Below, in pieces: positions 9,968 to 19,100 of a stretch of 64,000 nucleotides of DNA. Position numbers and translations under genes: made by a program. Under the pieces are notes generated by a model. The model searched no databases, was not told the origin of the DNA, and worked only from the letters and a program-made list of their open reading frames with translations. Every line of letters begins with the position of its first letter. Within the stretch, counting starts at the first letter, position 1. The stretch lies in the NCBI GenBank assembly GCA_023662905.1, contig JAMPIJ010000004.1, positions 1 through 64,000 on the forward strand, in the 5' to 3' direction. The stretch comes from Fusobacterium sp. GTDB lineage: Bacteria > Cyanobacteriota > Vampirovibrionia > Gastranaerophilales > Gastranaerophilaceae.

Positions 9968-11336
9968 GTTTTACAATCTCCTTATCAAGCGCAAGAAGTT
10001 CTTTGCCCAGATTTGTAATAGTTCCGGCGCCAAGTCCGATTATGACATCGTTATCGTTCAAAAGCGGTAAAAGTTCTGCCGCAACGGTTTTCATATCACC
10101 CGCGATGTGTTTTGCGCCGAGTTCAGCCGCGAACGCTTCGCCGGTAACACCCTCGATTGAATCTTCGGATGCCGCGTAAACATCAGTTACAACAACCATA
10201 TCAGCATTCAGCGCACTTAGGAAATCATTCCAGAGGCTTTGCAATCTTGTAAACCTGTGCGGCTGGAATACAGCCACCACGCGGCGCCCCGCAAACGCTT
10301 TTGCAGCGTCCAGTGTCGCCTTGATTTCCGTCGGATGGTGCGCGTAATCGTCATAAATATCAGCGCTCACGGATTTCTCGAGTTTTCCAACAAACTGAAA
10401 ACGTCTTCCCATGCCGGTAAATGTTGCGAAATGTTCTTTCAATGCCGCAACATCAACGCCTGCAAGATAAAGCGCCGCGATTACAGCAAGCGAATTATAA
10501 ACATTGTGGCGACCTTTGAGAATAATTTTAAACTCACCGATAAACGAATTTTTATAATAAACATCAAATGTCGTGAAATCAGAGCCAAAATTAATATTAT
10601 TGGCAACAAAATCTGCGTCAGCGTCAAGCGCGTAAGTATAAATATCGCCGTAAATCCGGCTTTGCAAATCTTTAACACCTGAATCATCAATATTCAACAA
10701 AATTCTTGAATCAGCGCACTTTGAACAGATAAAATTTTGGAAAGTCGTAAGCACATCTTCCAACCCGTTTTTATAAAAATCAAGGTGATCAGCCTCAAGG
10801 TTGTTAACAACCGCGATATTCGGTGAATACTTAACAATTGTGCCATCGCTTTCGTCAAGTTCTGCGACAAAATGCGCGCCGTTTTTACACTGCGCGTTTG
10901 TGTTCAACTCAGGAACAATCCCGCCATCAACAAACGATGGCTCCAGACCGCCTTTTTCCAAAACATAAGAACAAAGTCCGCTGGTGGTAGTTTTTCCGTG
11001 AGTTCCGGCAAAACCGATAAAACATTTTTCGCTTCTGGAAATTTCTGCCAACAGATCTGAACGGTGGAAAATCGGCAATCCCAAGCGTTTTGCCTTAACG
11101 ATTTCAGGATTATCCTGATGAATTGCGCTACTCGCAACAACAACACAATCGTCCGGCAAATTGCTTTCTGCGTGACCGATAAAAACTTTCGCGCCCAATT
11201 TACGCAATTTTTCAACATATTTGCTATCAGAAATATCAGAACCCGAAACTTCATACCCGTTTTCGAGCAAATACTTTGCCAGACCGCTCATTCCAATCCC
11301 GCCGATAGCTATAAAATGATACTTCTTCTTATTCAA
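9957..11336 (-). CDS. murC: UDP-N-acetylmuramate--L-alanine ligase
   Basis: Adds L-Ala to UDP-MurNAc, the first peptide step of wall precursor synthesis. The Rossmann-like N-terminus FIAIGGIGMSGLAKYL, the ATP loop GTHGKTTTSG and ELDESDGT are present, as is the C-terminal FQPHRFTRLQ. The start is placed at TTG 11336 (MNKKKYHF): GAGG lies 8 nt upstream and it matches the family. The longer open frame begins with a TTG at 11372 that lies inside the -10 box, so it cannot be transcribed in full. This is the first gene of the minus-strand operon murC-murB-ddl-ftsQ-nadE. Confidence 0.94.
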   Translation of the reverse strand: MNKKKYHFIAIGGIGMSGLAKYLLENGYEVSGSDISDSKYVEKLRKLGAKVFIGHAESNLPDDCVVVASSAIHQDNPEIVKAKRLGLPIFHRSDLLAEISRSEKCFIGFAGTHGKTTTSGLCSYVLEKGGLEPSFVDGGIVPELNTNAQCKNGAHFVAELDESDGTIVKYSPNIAVVNNLEADHLDFYKNGLEDVLTTFQNFICSKCADSRILLNIDDSGVKDLQSRIYGDIYTYALDADADFVANNINFGSDFTTFDVYYKNSFIGEFKIILKGRHNVYNSLAVIAALYLAGVDVAALKEHFATFTGMGRRFQFVGKLEKSVSADIYDDYAHHPTEIKATLDAAKAFAGRRVVAVFQPHRFTRLQSLWNDFLSALNADMVVVTDVYAASEDSIEGVTGEAFAAELGAKHIAGDMKTVAAELLPLLNDNDVIIGLGAGTITNLGKELLALDKEIVKLGN

Positions 11337-11371
11337 AATAAAATCCTCTAAATCCCTAATCTTATTCCTCA

Positions 11372-11377
11372 ATTATA
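11372..11377 (-). promoter_or_regulatory. -10 box of the murC operon
   Basis: TATAAT on the minus strand (11377-11372). The predicted transcript start near 11365 leaves a leader of about 29 nt, containing TAGAGG, before the TTG start at 11336. No clear -35 is seen. Confidence 0.5.
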
Positions 11378-11427
11378 ATACAAAAAAATAGTTTGAGATA
11401 CCAGTTTTTTATGATAAATTAAGATTT

Positions 11428-12732
11428 ATGGAAATTATTTTTAACCCAGTTGTAATATCAGTAATAACGCTTTGTATTTTGTGCGTTCGCAAGGTAAATG
11501 TTTTGCTTGCGATTTTTATCTCGTCAATCGTGGCGGGTCTTTGCGCAAAAATGCCGCTGACAGAGATTATGAACGACTTTATTTCCGGAATGGGCGCAAA
11601 CTCCGAAACCGCATTAAGTTACATTCTTCTTGGCGCATTCGCCGCAACAATGACACATTCAGGGTTAGAAAGCGTTCTGTCTAAAAAGATTTCTACCGTT
11701 ATCAAGGGAAATGTTTATATTCTAATCGGGATTCTAACCTGTATGGCAATATTTTCCCAAAACCTTATCCCTGTACACATCGCGTTTATTCCGATAATCA
11801 TTCCGCCGCTAATCAGAACCATGAATGCGATGAAACTCGACCGCCGACTCGTTGCCTGCGCGCTTGCGTTCGGTTTGAAAGCGCCTTATATCGCGATTCC
11901 AACAGGGTTCGGGCTGATTTTTCAGGGGCTACTCGCAGATAACCTAACTCAGAACGGAATGGAAATAGCAAAAAGCGAAATCTGGAAATCCACGTGGTTT
12001 CTAGGTTTGGCAATGCTTGTGGGCTTTGCATACGCACTTTTTATTTCCTACAGAAAACCCCGTGAATATTCAGATATTCCGTTTGCGACAGAAAAAATCA
12101 CACGCGACGACATAAAAATGAAAAAAGAACACTACTTAATCCTTGCGGCGGCCGGCGCGACATTCCTTGTTCAATTATGGACAAAATCGCTTCCACTCGG
12201 CGCTCTCGTGGGGTTGGGAATAATTTTCGGCACCGGCGCGATTAACTATCAAAAAATGGATAAAGTTATCAACGAGGGAATCGGTTTAATGGGCTACGTT
12301 GCGTTCGTAATGCTTGTGGCAGCAGGATTTGCGGCTGTACTCAAAGCTACAGGTGGAATAGACACATTCGTGAACGCAGTTCTGCCGTTTATGACTAACA
12401 AAATTATGGCAACTGTTCTAATGCTTGTTATCGGGCTATTTATAACAATCGGAATCGGTACATCATTCGGTACAATCCCGATTTTGGCGGTGTTATTTGT
12501 GCCAATCTGCCTTAAACTCGGGTTCAGCCTGCCATCAACGGTAATCGTTCTTGCGGCTGCTGCAGCACTTGGTGACGCGGGTTCACCGGCGTCCGACACG
12601 ACTCTAGGCCCGACATCAGGCCTGAACGTCGACGGTCAGCACAACCACATCTGGGACACCTGCATTCCGACATTCCTACACTACAACATCCCATTGTTAC
12701 TTTTCGCAATATTATCTGTTATAATCTTTTAA
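11428..12732 (+). CDS. Na+/H+ antiporter-type permease (YuiF family)
   Basis: Integral membrane transporter of 434 residues with about 11-12 hydrophobic segments. The block GDAGSPASDTTLGPTSGLN followed by HNHIWDTCIPTFLHYNIP is typical of the NhaC/YuiF branch of the ion transporter superfamily. In that family substrates range from sodium/proton exchange to suspected amino acids, so the substrate is uncertain. A possible -10 (TATGAT or GATAAAT) lies within 20 nt of the ATG and no Shine-Dalgarno is visible, so translation may be leaderless. Transcribed alone, divergent from murC. Confidence 0.8.
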   Translation: MEIIFNPVVISVITLCILCVRKVNVLLAIFISSIVAGLCAKMPLTEIMNDFISGMGANSETALSYILLGAFAATMTHSGLESVLSKKISTVIKGNVYILIGILTCMAIFSQNLIPVHIAFIPIIIPPLIRTMNAMKLDRRLVACALAFGLKAPYIAIPTGFGLIFQGLLADNLTQNGMEIAKSEIWKSTWFLGLAMLVGFAYALFISYRKPREYSDIPFATEKITRDDIKMKKEHYLILAAAGATFLVQLWTKSLPLGALVGLGIIFGTGAINYQKMDKVINEGIGLMGYVAFVMLVAAGFAAVLKATGGIDTFVNAVLPFMTNKIMATVLMLVIGLFITIGIGTSFGTIPILAVLFVPICLKLGFSLPSTVIVLAAAAALGDAGSPASDTTLGPTSGLNVDGQHNHIWDTCIPTFLHYNIPLLLFAILSVIIF

Positions 12733-12768
12733 TATATGTTAAAATAATAATATATTTGGAGGGTTATT

Positions 12769-13071
12769 ATGAAAAAGATTGCTTTAACTTTTACGGCCGT
12801 TATACTTTCAGCCGCTGTTGCTAACGCGTTTCCGGAAACATCTTCTTTCAACAACACGCAAATGCAGCAAATTCAACACCTGCAATATACGCAAAGCGGT
12901 GAATATGACAATGTTCAAAACTTTAAAGAAAGAAAACAGGTTCGTCAAGAACGCGCTAAAAAACTCGAAGAACGTCAGCAGCGACTTGAAGAGCGTGCAG
13001 CACAACCGGTTGCAGCACCTAACGTTCAGTTCGTAAACGAAAACGGCGTTCTCAAAATCGAAAGACAATAA
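12769..13071 (+). CDS. Small secreted protein, unknown
   Basis: Unrecognised 100-residue protein. A clear signal peptide fills residues 1-20 (MKKIALTFTAVILSAAVANA, cleavage after ANA). The mature part is Gln/Glu/Arg-rich, with a predicted charged helix around residues 45-80 (ERKQVRQERAKKLEERQQRL) that could form a coiled coil. It has a strong ribosome site (GGAGG, 7 nt before ATG) and its own terminator, so it is monocistronic. No function can be assigned. Confidence 0.85.
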   Translation: MKKIALTFTAVILSAAVANAFPETSSFNNTQMQQIQHLQYTQSGEYDNVQNFKERKQVRQERAKKLEERQQRLEERAAQPVAAPNVQFVNENGVLKIERQ

Positions 13072-13077
13072 TAATTC

Positions 13078-13105
13078 AAAGACTCCCCAAGGGGAGTCTT
13101 TTTTT
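13078..13105 (+). terminator. Terminator of the small secreted protein gene
   Basis: Stem AAAGACTCCCC / GGGGAGTCTTT with a two-base AA spacer, then a T run. Confidence 0.9.
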
Positions 13106-13155
13106 AGCCAGGTCGGCTAATTGTCTTATCTTGAAAAATTAATAATAATTGTAAT

Positions 13156-14574
13156 ATGAACAATTTAATAAATAAGATTGATAATGATAAAATCATCTAT
13201 ATCGAAAATATAGGCAATTTTAATACTAATCAATTAACGGCAAACAAACAGTTATGCATTATTAAAACAAATTTCAAAGATTTGCCGCAGATTAAAAGTT
13301 TCGCTAAAGCTTACCAGAATTTAGACATCTGGCTCACATCTGAAAACATAACCAGAAAAAACATTTTTTCCGCCAACAATTGCGGGATCAAAAATGTTTT
13401 ACCATATCCAATACAACTGGAAGTGCTATTGGAATATTTCAAAGCAAAACCTAAAAAAGACAAACCTGAACCGGTTTTTAACGAAGATTTTCTGAAAAAT
13501 AAACGAATTTTAATTCTTGATGACAATATTTTAAACATCGAACTTCTCGAAGAAACACTCAAACCTTTAAATTTAGAAGTTCACAGCTTTTTGAAACCAC
13601 AGGACGCTATCGAAAGCACAAGACATATAAAATACGATTTACTCCTTTTAGACATAATGATTCCTGAAATTTCGGGATTTGACACCGCAGAAATTATACA
13701 AGCATCCACTCCGAACCAAAACACGCCAATAATCTTTATTTCGGCGTTATCTGATGCTGAAAACAAAATTCGCGGTTACAATCTCGGCTCCATAGCCTAT
13801 ATTGAAAAACCGTTTAATATAAGCGTTGTTCAGTCACAAATTTACAACATTCTAAAAAGCAAATCGCTTCAAGACGCACTTGAAGACACCAAAGAAACTT
13901 TTTTGGCGATGGTCACGCACGACCTCAAAACGCCAATCAACGCAGAAATTTGTGCGCTTGAACTGCTGTTAAAAAACAAATCCGCAGACTCGTTTGAACA
14001 CGAAATAATCTGCGATATGTTAAGCGCTTCAAAATATATGAAAAACCTCGTTGAAAACCTGCTTTTAAAATATAAAAGTGAAAACAACGAAATCGTTCTT
14101 CAGCGCGAACATTACCAAATTGAAAACATAATTCGCAAATGTATCGAAGAAATTCATTATCTTACACAGGATAAAGAACAAAAAATATCTTTCAAAAATA
14201 AAACAAAAGACAACACAGCACTCGTTGACTACATTGAAATCAAACGAACCATCAACAATCTTCTAACAAATGCGAACCAGTATTCAGTACCAAAATCAAC
14301 GATTTCGATTGAATTAAAAGAGGATGCCCACAATTTTATCGTGGAAATCATCAACAAAAGCGACAAAGAACGCAGCAAAAATCTTAAAGAAGATATTTTT
14401 GAAAAATTTGTTCAGTGCAACAAAAGTTCTAAAACCATCAATACTGGCCTCGGACTTTACATCTGTAAGAAAATTGTGCAGCTTCACGGCGGAGAAATCC
14501 ACTACGAACCCCTGAGCGCAAATCGCAACAAGTTCTGGTTTAGTCTGCCTAAACCTCTAACCGCGCAGAAATAA
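13156..14574 (+). CDS. Soluble response regulator-histidine kinase hybrid
   Basis: Signal transduction protein of 472 residues with no membrane segment. Residues 1-110 are unrecognised. A receiver domain follows (about 115-232), with the phospho-acceptor Asp166 in LLLLDIMIPE and the Lys in YIEKPF. Then comes a HisKA domain with the H-box MVTHDLKTPIN (His255) and a HATPase domain with the N-box NLLTNANQYS and G-box GLGLYICKKIVQLHGG. Having the receiver before the kinase is unusual but known in cyanobacterial hybrids. No Shine-Dalgarno is seen before the ATG. Its 3' end overlaps the convergent prmC by 26 bp. Confidence 0.88.
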   Translation: MNNLINKIDNDKIIYIENIGNFNTNQLTANKQLCIIKTNFKDLPQIKSFAKAYQNLDIWLTSENITRKNIFSANNCGIKNVLPYPIQLEVLLEYFKAKPKKDKPEPVFNEDFLKNKRILILDDNILNIELLEETLKPLNLEVHSFLKPQDAIESTRHIKYDLLLLDIMIPEISGFDTAEIIQASTPNQNTPIIFISALSDAENKIRGYNLGSIAYIEKPFNISVVQSQIYNILKSKSLQDALEDTKETFLAMVTHDLKTPINAEICALELLLKNKSADSFEHEIICDMLSASKYMKNLVENLLLKYKSENNEIVLQREHYQIENIIRKCIEEIHYLTQDKEQKISFKNKTKDNTALVDYIEIKRTINNLLTNANQYSVPKSTISIELKEDAHNFIVEIINKSDKERSKNLKEDIFEKFVQCNKSSKTINTGLGLYICKKIVQLHGGEIHYEPLSANRNKFWFSLPKPLTAQK

Positions 14575-15388
14575 CACGTTCAATTCCGGCCAAATCTTTC
14601 GTAATTTTGATATCCTTAAATCCGTTTTCGATAAAGAGTTTTTCGACAAGCGGTGCCTGATTTATGCCGAGTTCAAACACGACAAACCCGCGTTCAACAA
14701 AAAGCCTATGCGCGCCCTCGATAATTCTTTTGTAAAACGCTACGCCCTCTTCATCAGGAGCGAAAAGTGCAATTTCAGGGTCAAACTCAACTTCTTTCTG
14801 CAATTTTCCCTTTTCACTCAACGGAATATAAGGCGGATTTGAGATAATAATATCAAACTTTTCACGCTCGCGAACATTTGAGTAAACATCGGATTTTCTA
14901 AAAATTGCACGATTAAAAAGATTGTGTTTTGTTGCGTTATCAAGCGCAATATGAAGCGCTTCGTTCGAAATATCAAGTCCGATAACAGGAACTTCCGCCA
15001 ACTTCGCGACCATACACGCAACACAGCCCGAACCCGCGCCGATTTCGATTGCCTGTTGCAAATCGTTTTCTTTTATAAGACGCACGGCTTCGCGAACAAG
15101 CAACTCTGTTTCGTCACGCGGAATAAGCGTGTGTTCGTTAACAATAAACTTTTCGCCCATAAAATCAGCAAGCCCGATTATATGCTGAATAGGACGACGG
15201 GTCTCAACTCTTTCACGCGCCTTTTCTTCAACAAACGTCCAATCTTCTTCCGGCAATTCCACGCCCATAATCTGTTTTTTAGCGTCATAATTGCAAAAAT
15301 GTTCCAACAAAAGTTCGGCTTCAACTTTCGCCTCATTCGGCTCGATTCCACCATCAGTCAATATTTTTATAATCCGCTGCATGCTCAT
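14549..15388 (-). CDS. prmC: Peptide chain release factor N5-glutamine methyltransferase
   Basis: Methylates the Gln of the GGQ motif of release factors RF1/RF2 using S-adenosylmethionine. The SAM-binding motif AIEIGAGSGCVACMVAKL and the catalytic FDIIISNPPYIP are present; NPPY is diagnostic. An N-terminal helical domain precedes them (LLEHFC, RRPIQHIIG). Its 279 residues are normal. It overlaps the upstream 168-residue gene by 35 bp and is probably coupled to it. Confidence 0.94.
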   Translation of the reverse strand: MSMQRIIKILTDGGIEPNEAKVEAELLLEHFCNYDAKKQIMGVELPEEDWTFVEEKARERVETRRPIQHIIGLADFMGEKFIVNEHTLIPRDETELLVREAVRLIKENDLQQAIEIGAGSGCVACMVAKLAEVPVIGLDISNEALHIALDNATKHNLFNRAIFRKSDVYSNVREREKFDIIISNPPYIPLSEKGKLQKEVEFDPEIALFAPDEEGVAFYKRIIEGAHRLFVERGFVVFELGINQAPLVEKLFIENGFKDIKITKDLAGIERVISARLEV

Positions 15389-15860
15389 CTATAATCCTTG
15401 AAATTCTCTCTTTTAAATCAAACTTTGAAAGTTCTTCCGTGTTATCTTTTTCCAACCTGTACTTCTTACAAAGCGCGTCGTAATAGTAAAGCTGTTTTTT
15501 TGTCGGCTTTTCAGACTTCATCTTCAACTCTTTCAGAAACTCTCGTTTCTGTTTTTCAAAAGCCTTTTGCGCCTGAATCACCGGTTCCTGAGATTTTTTA
15601 TAATCAAAATACTTTCTGCATTCACGAATAAAAAGCATTGTATCGTTATAAAAATCTTCCTCATCAATAATATCACATAAAAATTCAAACCGTGAAGAAT
15701 TCATCTCGAGATAATATTTTTCATCATCGTAGAATTTCTGCCAGATTTCATCCACGCCAAGTTCGGGCATTTTCTTCACAAACGCCCGCAGATAATTACA
15801 CAACGCCGACTTCTGATTCTTTGAAAGCGACGGGTAAACACGTTTTTTCACTTCATACAT
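15354..15860 (-). CDS. Conserved-looking cytoplasmic protein, unknown
   Basis: A 168-residue, charged, mostly helical protein that I do not recognise. It has no signal peptide or membrane segment. The middle is rich in Phe, Tyr, Asp and Glu, and the C-terminal KPTKKQLYYYDALCKKYRL resembles small helical modules appended to DNA/RNA-binding proteins, but this is only an impression. It lies between a 56-residue gene (stop 2 nt before this ATG) and prmC (35-bp overlap), so the three form one operon. Confidence 0.8.
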   Translation of the reverse strand: MYEVKKRVYPSLSKNQKSALCNYLRAFVKKMPELGVDEIWQKFYDDEKYYLEMNSSRFEFLCDIIDEEDFYNDTMLFIRECRKYFDYKKSQEPVIQAQKAFEKQKREFLKELKMKSEKPTKKQLYYYDALCKKYRLEKDNTEELSKFDLKERISRIIDEHAADYKNID

Positions 15861-15861
15861 A

Positions 15862-16032
15862 TTAGTCTTTGCCGAATAAATCCATTATTCTGAATTTATC
15901 CTTTGCCTTTTCCTTACTGAAATCCAACAACTTCTTTCTGATAGGAGAAGTAACTTTATGAGAAACATCAGTTTTCTCAGGCGCTCCGCCCTGAATTAAA
16001 ATAAGATTTTTTTCATCAGAATTTTCTCTCAT
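15862..16032 (-). CDS. Small basic protein, 56 residues, unknown
   Basis: Short open frame starting MRENSDEKNLILIQGG and ending RIMDLFGKD. It has a good ribosome site (GAGAGG, 6 nt before the ATG) and its stop is 2 nt from the ATG of the next gene, which fits operon structure. The C-terminal half is Lys-rich and likely helical (PIRKKLLDFSKEKAKDK). Function unknown. It fills most of the 327-bp gap before the divergent giant gene. Confidence 0.7.
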   Translation of the reverse strand: MRENSDEKNLILIQGGAPEKTDVSHKVTSPIRKKLLDFSKEKAKDKFRIMDLFGKD

Positions 16033-16187
16033 CGTGACCTCTCTACATTCATTAAAAAATATTTTACAAAAAAATTGCCCTTTAAGGTTTTTATATTAAA
16101 TTTTGTAACAAACAGCGCGAAAATCCTAAAGTTTTCACGCCATTATCCGACAACGATATTAAGGAAACATTTTGCGAAAGGAAAGTT

Positions 16188-19100
16188 ATGTCTATTGATG
16201 CAAAGGTAAAAGCAATAATAGAAAATAGAAAAAATAACTTCTACGACCTTCTCGACGAATTCAAAGAAGAAGGCGAACTTTGCTTTCCTAAATCTATGGA
16301 ACCTGATTTCGCATTTGAAGCAGGTTCTGACGAAGAAAGAATTTACAACACAAAACTTGCACGTTTTAAAGCATTAAGCGTTCGCCTTGAAGCTAACGCA
16401 GGTCTTTACTATACAGACGACGAAAGCAGCGCATTTTTCGGCTGCAGCTATGACGAAATCCTTGGTATGGCTAACAACGGCGTATCAATTCCAGATGAAG
16501 TTCTCAACTGGGCTTACGAAATGGCTGAAACCGCACCTGCTGAATCCAGTGAAACTGTTGAAGATGGTAATGACGCTCAAGTTTTATTCAACACTTTAAA
16601 ACAAAATCCATCACTCAACATCAAAACTATTACAAAAATCTTTGTTAACAAATGCGTTGAACAATCTGATGAACTCGAAGCTTATTTAGACGAACTCGAA
16701 CCTATCGAAAAAGAAATGGAAACAGCTAGAGTTGAAGCAGAAACAAAGAAAAACGAAGCTTTAAACAATATCAAAAATTTAACAAAAGAATGGAACACTC
16801 TTCAAGCAAAACTTCAAAGCGGTGACACTCTTTCTGATGAAGAAAAAGCAAGATTTGAAGAGTTACAAGATTTATTCACATCAGAAGACAAAAACTATCA
16901 AAAAACAATAGACAAAACCACAAAAAATTTCCTTGAAATCAGCGAAAGAATCTCTTTCATCGGTGGCAAAGCAAACAACACTTATAACTTTGGCACCCAA
17001 ACAATCGAAGCAGCACGCGAACTTGCAGAATACGAAAAAACAACCAAAACCGGCAAAACTATTTTAGGCGGACTGATTGGTTCAAGTATGAATAACGTAC
17101 TTGGCGCTATGGGAATCATCGGAAACAAAAGATTCTCTGAAACAGCACATACCGTTGGTCTAAACACTCAATACTTCTCTGCCGATGTAACTTCTGTCCT
17201 TGAAGAAGTTCAAGTTTTAATGCAATCAACAGCTGACGCAGCAGGCTTCGACATTAATGATCCATCTTACACTGTTGAACCTCTTTCAACAGACGAAAGC
17301 CTTGACAATCCTGCCGTTAACGCACCAGCAGAAAACGCACCGACAACTACTGACGGTCTTTCAACAAATGAAGAAGACGAAACACCGGTTGACGAGGCCC
17401 CTGAAACTGAAACCACAGAAGAAACTGAGGGTACAGAGGAAGAACAAACCGATGAAGAACTTCTTGAAGACGGCGAAAGAAACCTTGAAGAAGTCGATGC
17501 GAAATCACTTTCAATGCCAGGTATCAAACGCTTAGTTAAAGAAGAAGGCGTTGACACAGAAAAGAAAGGCAAAGACGCACTTAAACTTGTTGAGCAATTG
17601 AAATCTCAATCAGCAGCAGTTACAGAACAAGAAACCGAAGTTAAAGAAAAAACAACAGAAGTCAAAGAAACTTCCGAAGAAAACGAACAAACAGAGGGCG
17701 CTGACAACAATGAAGATGCAATGACAGAAGCACAAAACGGTGCGGAAGAAAGCCAAAACGATCTTGAAGCAGCAACAGAAGCAGAATCTTTAACAATCGA
17801 CGGTTTAAGAGAAACATTCAAAGCTTCAACAAAAGCTAACAAAAAATATTCAAAAGACGTTGACATTGCTGATGACACAATGAAAGAAAACATCGTAACC
17901 GGTGGATTAACTATCGCTGGCGGCGGCTATATGACAGGAGTTGGCGTTACAAACATCGTCATGGGCAACTCTCTTATTGCAAGCGGCTGGTGGAACCCTG
18001 CGTTAATAGCTCTTGGAATCTATATGATCAACACAGGTTCAGTAGAAATCGGACTTGGTTCAACAATGATCGCAAGCGGAACAGCATTAACTGTTTCTGC
18101 AACTGAGGGTTTAGAAATCAACGAAGAAACAACAGAAAAACTCGGAGTTTCAAACGAAAACATCACAACCGCAACCGAAAGCCTCGACGAATTTGAAAGT
18201 GAACAACTCGAAGAAGTTGAAGAAGATGGCACAGAATCCAGTGAAGAAACCGATGATACTGAAGAACCATCAGAAGACGATCTCAGAAGCAAGGATGAAC
18301 AACTTCTTGTTGACATGAATGCTCAAGACAATACCCTCTCTGGTTTGAAACCTGTTGTAAGCGCTGACGGTAAAGCTTCATCTGTTCTTGGAACCGAAAA
18401 CGTTAAAATGACAAAAGAACTTGAACCACAAATTCCACAACTCACAGAAGAAGCGATAGCAGTTGCACGCGCAAAAAGAGATAAAGAAGCTCAACAAGCA
18501 TCTTCTAATCTCGAAACTCAAGCTCAAGGCGAAGAAATTGAAGACGGTACAGAAGAAGTCGAAGAAGAGAAAGAAAAAAAAGAAACAATCTTTGACCAAT
18601 ACCACAACGATTTCACACAAGATAAAGCACAAAACGCACTTTATTCAGAAGACATCAAAACAACAAGTGAAGAAAGCAACACAGGTTTCAGCCTTGGTGG
18701 TCAAGGAACAGGCGCCGGTGCTGCAAGAACAAGCCTAGGTCTTGGCGAAATTGCAACCGGTACAATGCTTATTGCACAATGGTGGAACCCGATGGCAATC
18801 AAACTCGGCCTAGAACTTATTAAATTAGGTCAAGCTGATACTGCTCTTGGCGGACAATTATTGGGTTCAGGTCTTTCTTTAACTGCGAACAGCGTTGCGA
18901 CTGTTGCAACAAACGCAGTTGCAAACGCAAGAGTCCAAGAATCAAACGAAAAAACCGACGAATCCAACGACAAAGTTACCGAAATGGAAACCGAAGTAAA
19001 CACAGCTGTTGACGAACAACTCAAAGCAGACGAAGAAGCTGCAAAATCAGAAGAAACAGAAGACCAAACACAAGCTCCTGATGAAGCAAATAAAAACGAA

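Noticed and set aside
10239-10682. 147-residue open frame opposite murC
   Set aside because: Shadow of murC; composition is typical of antisense frames.
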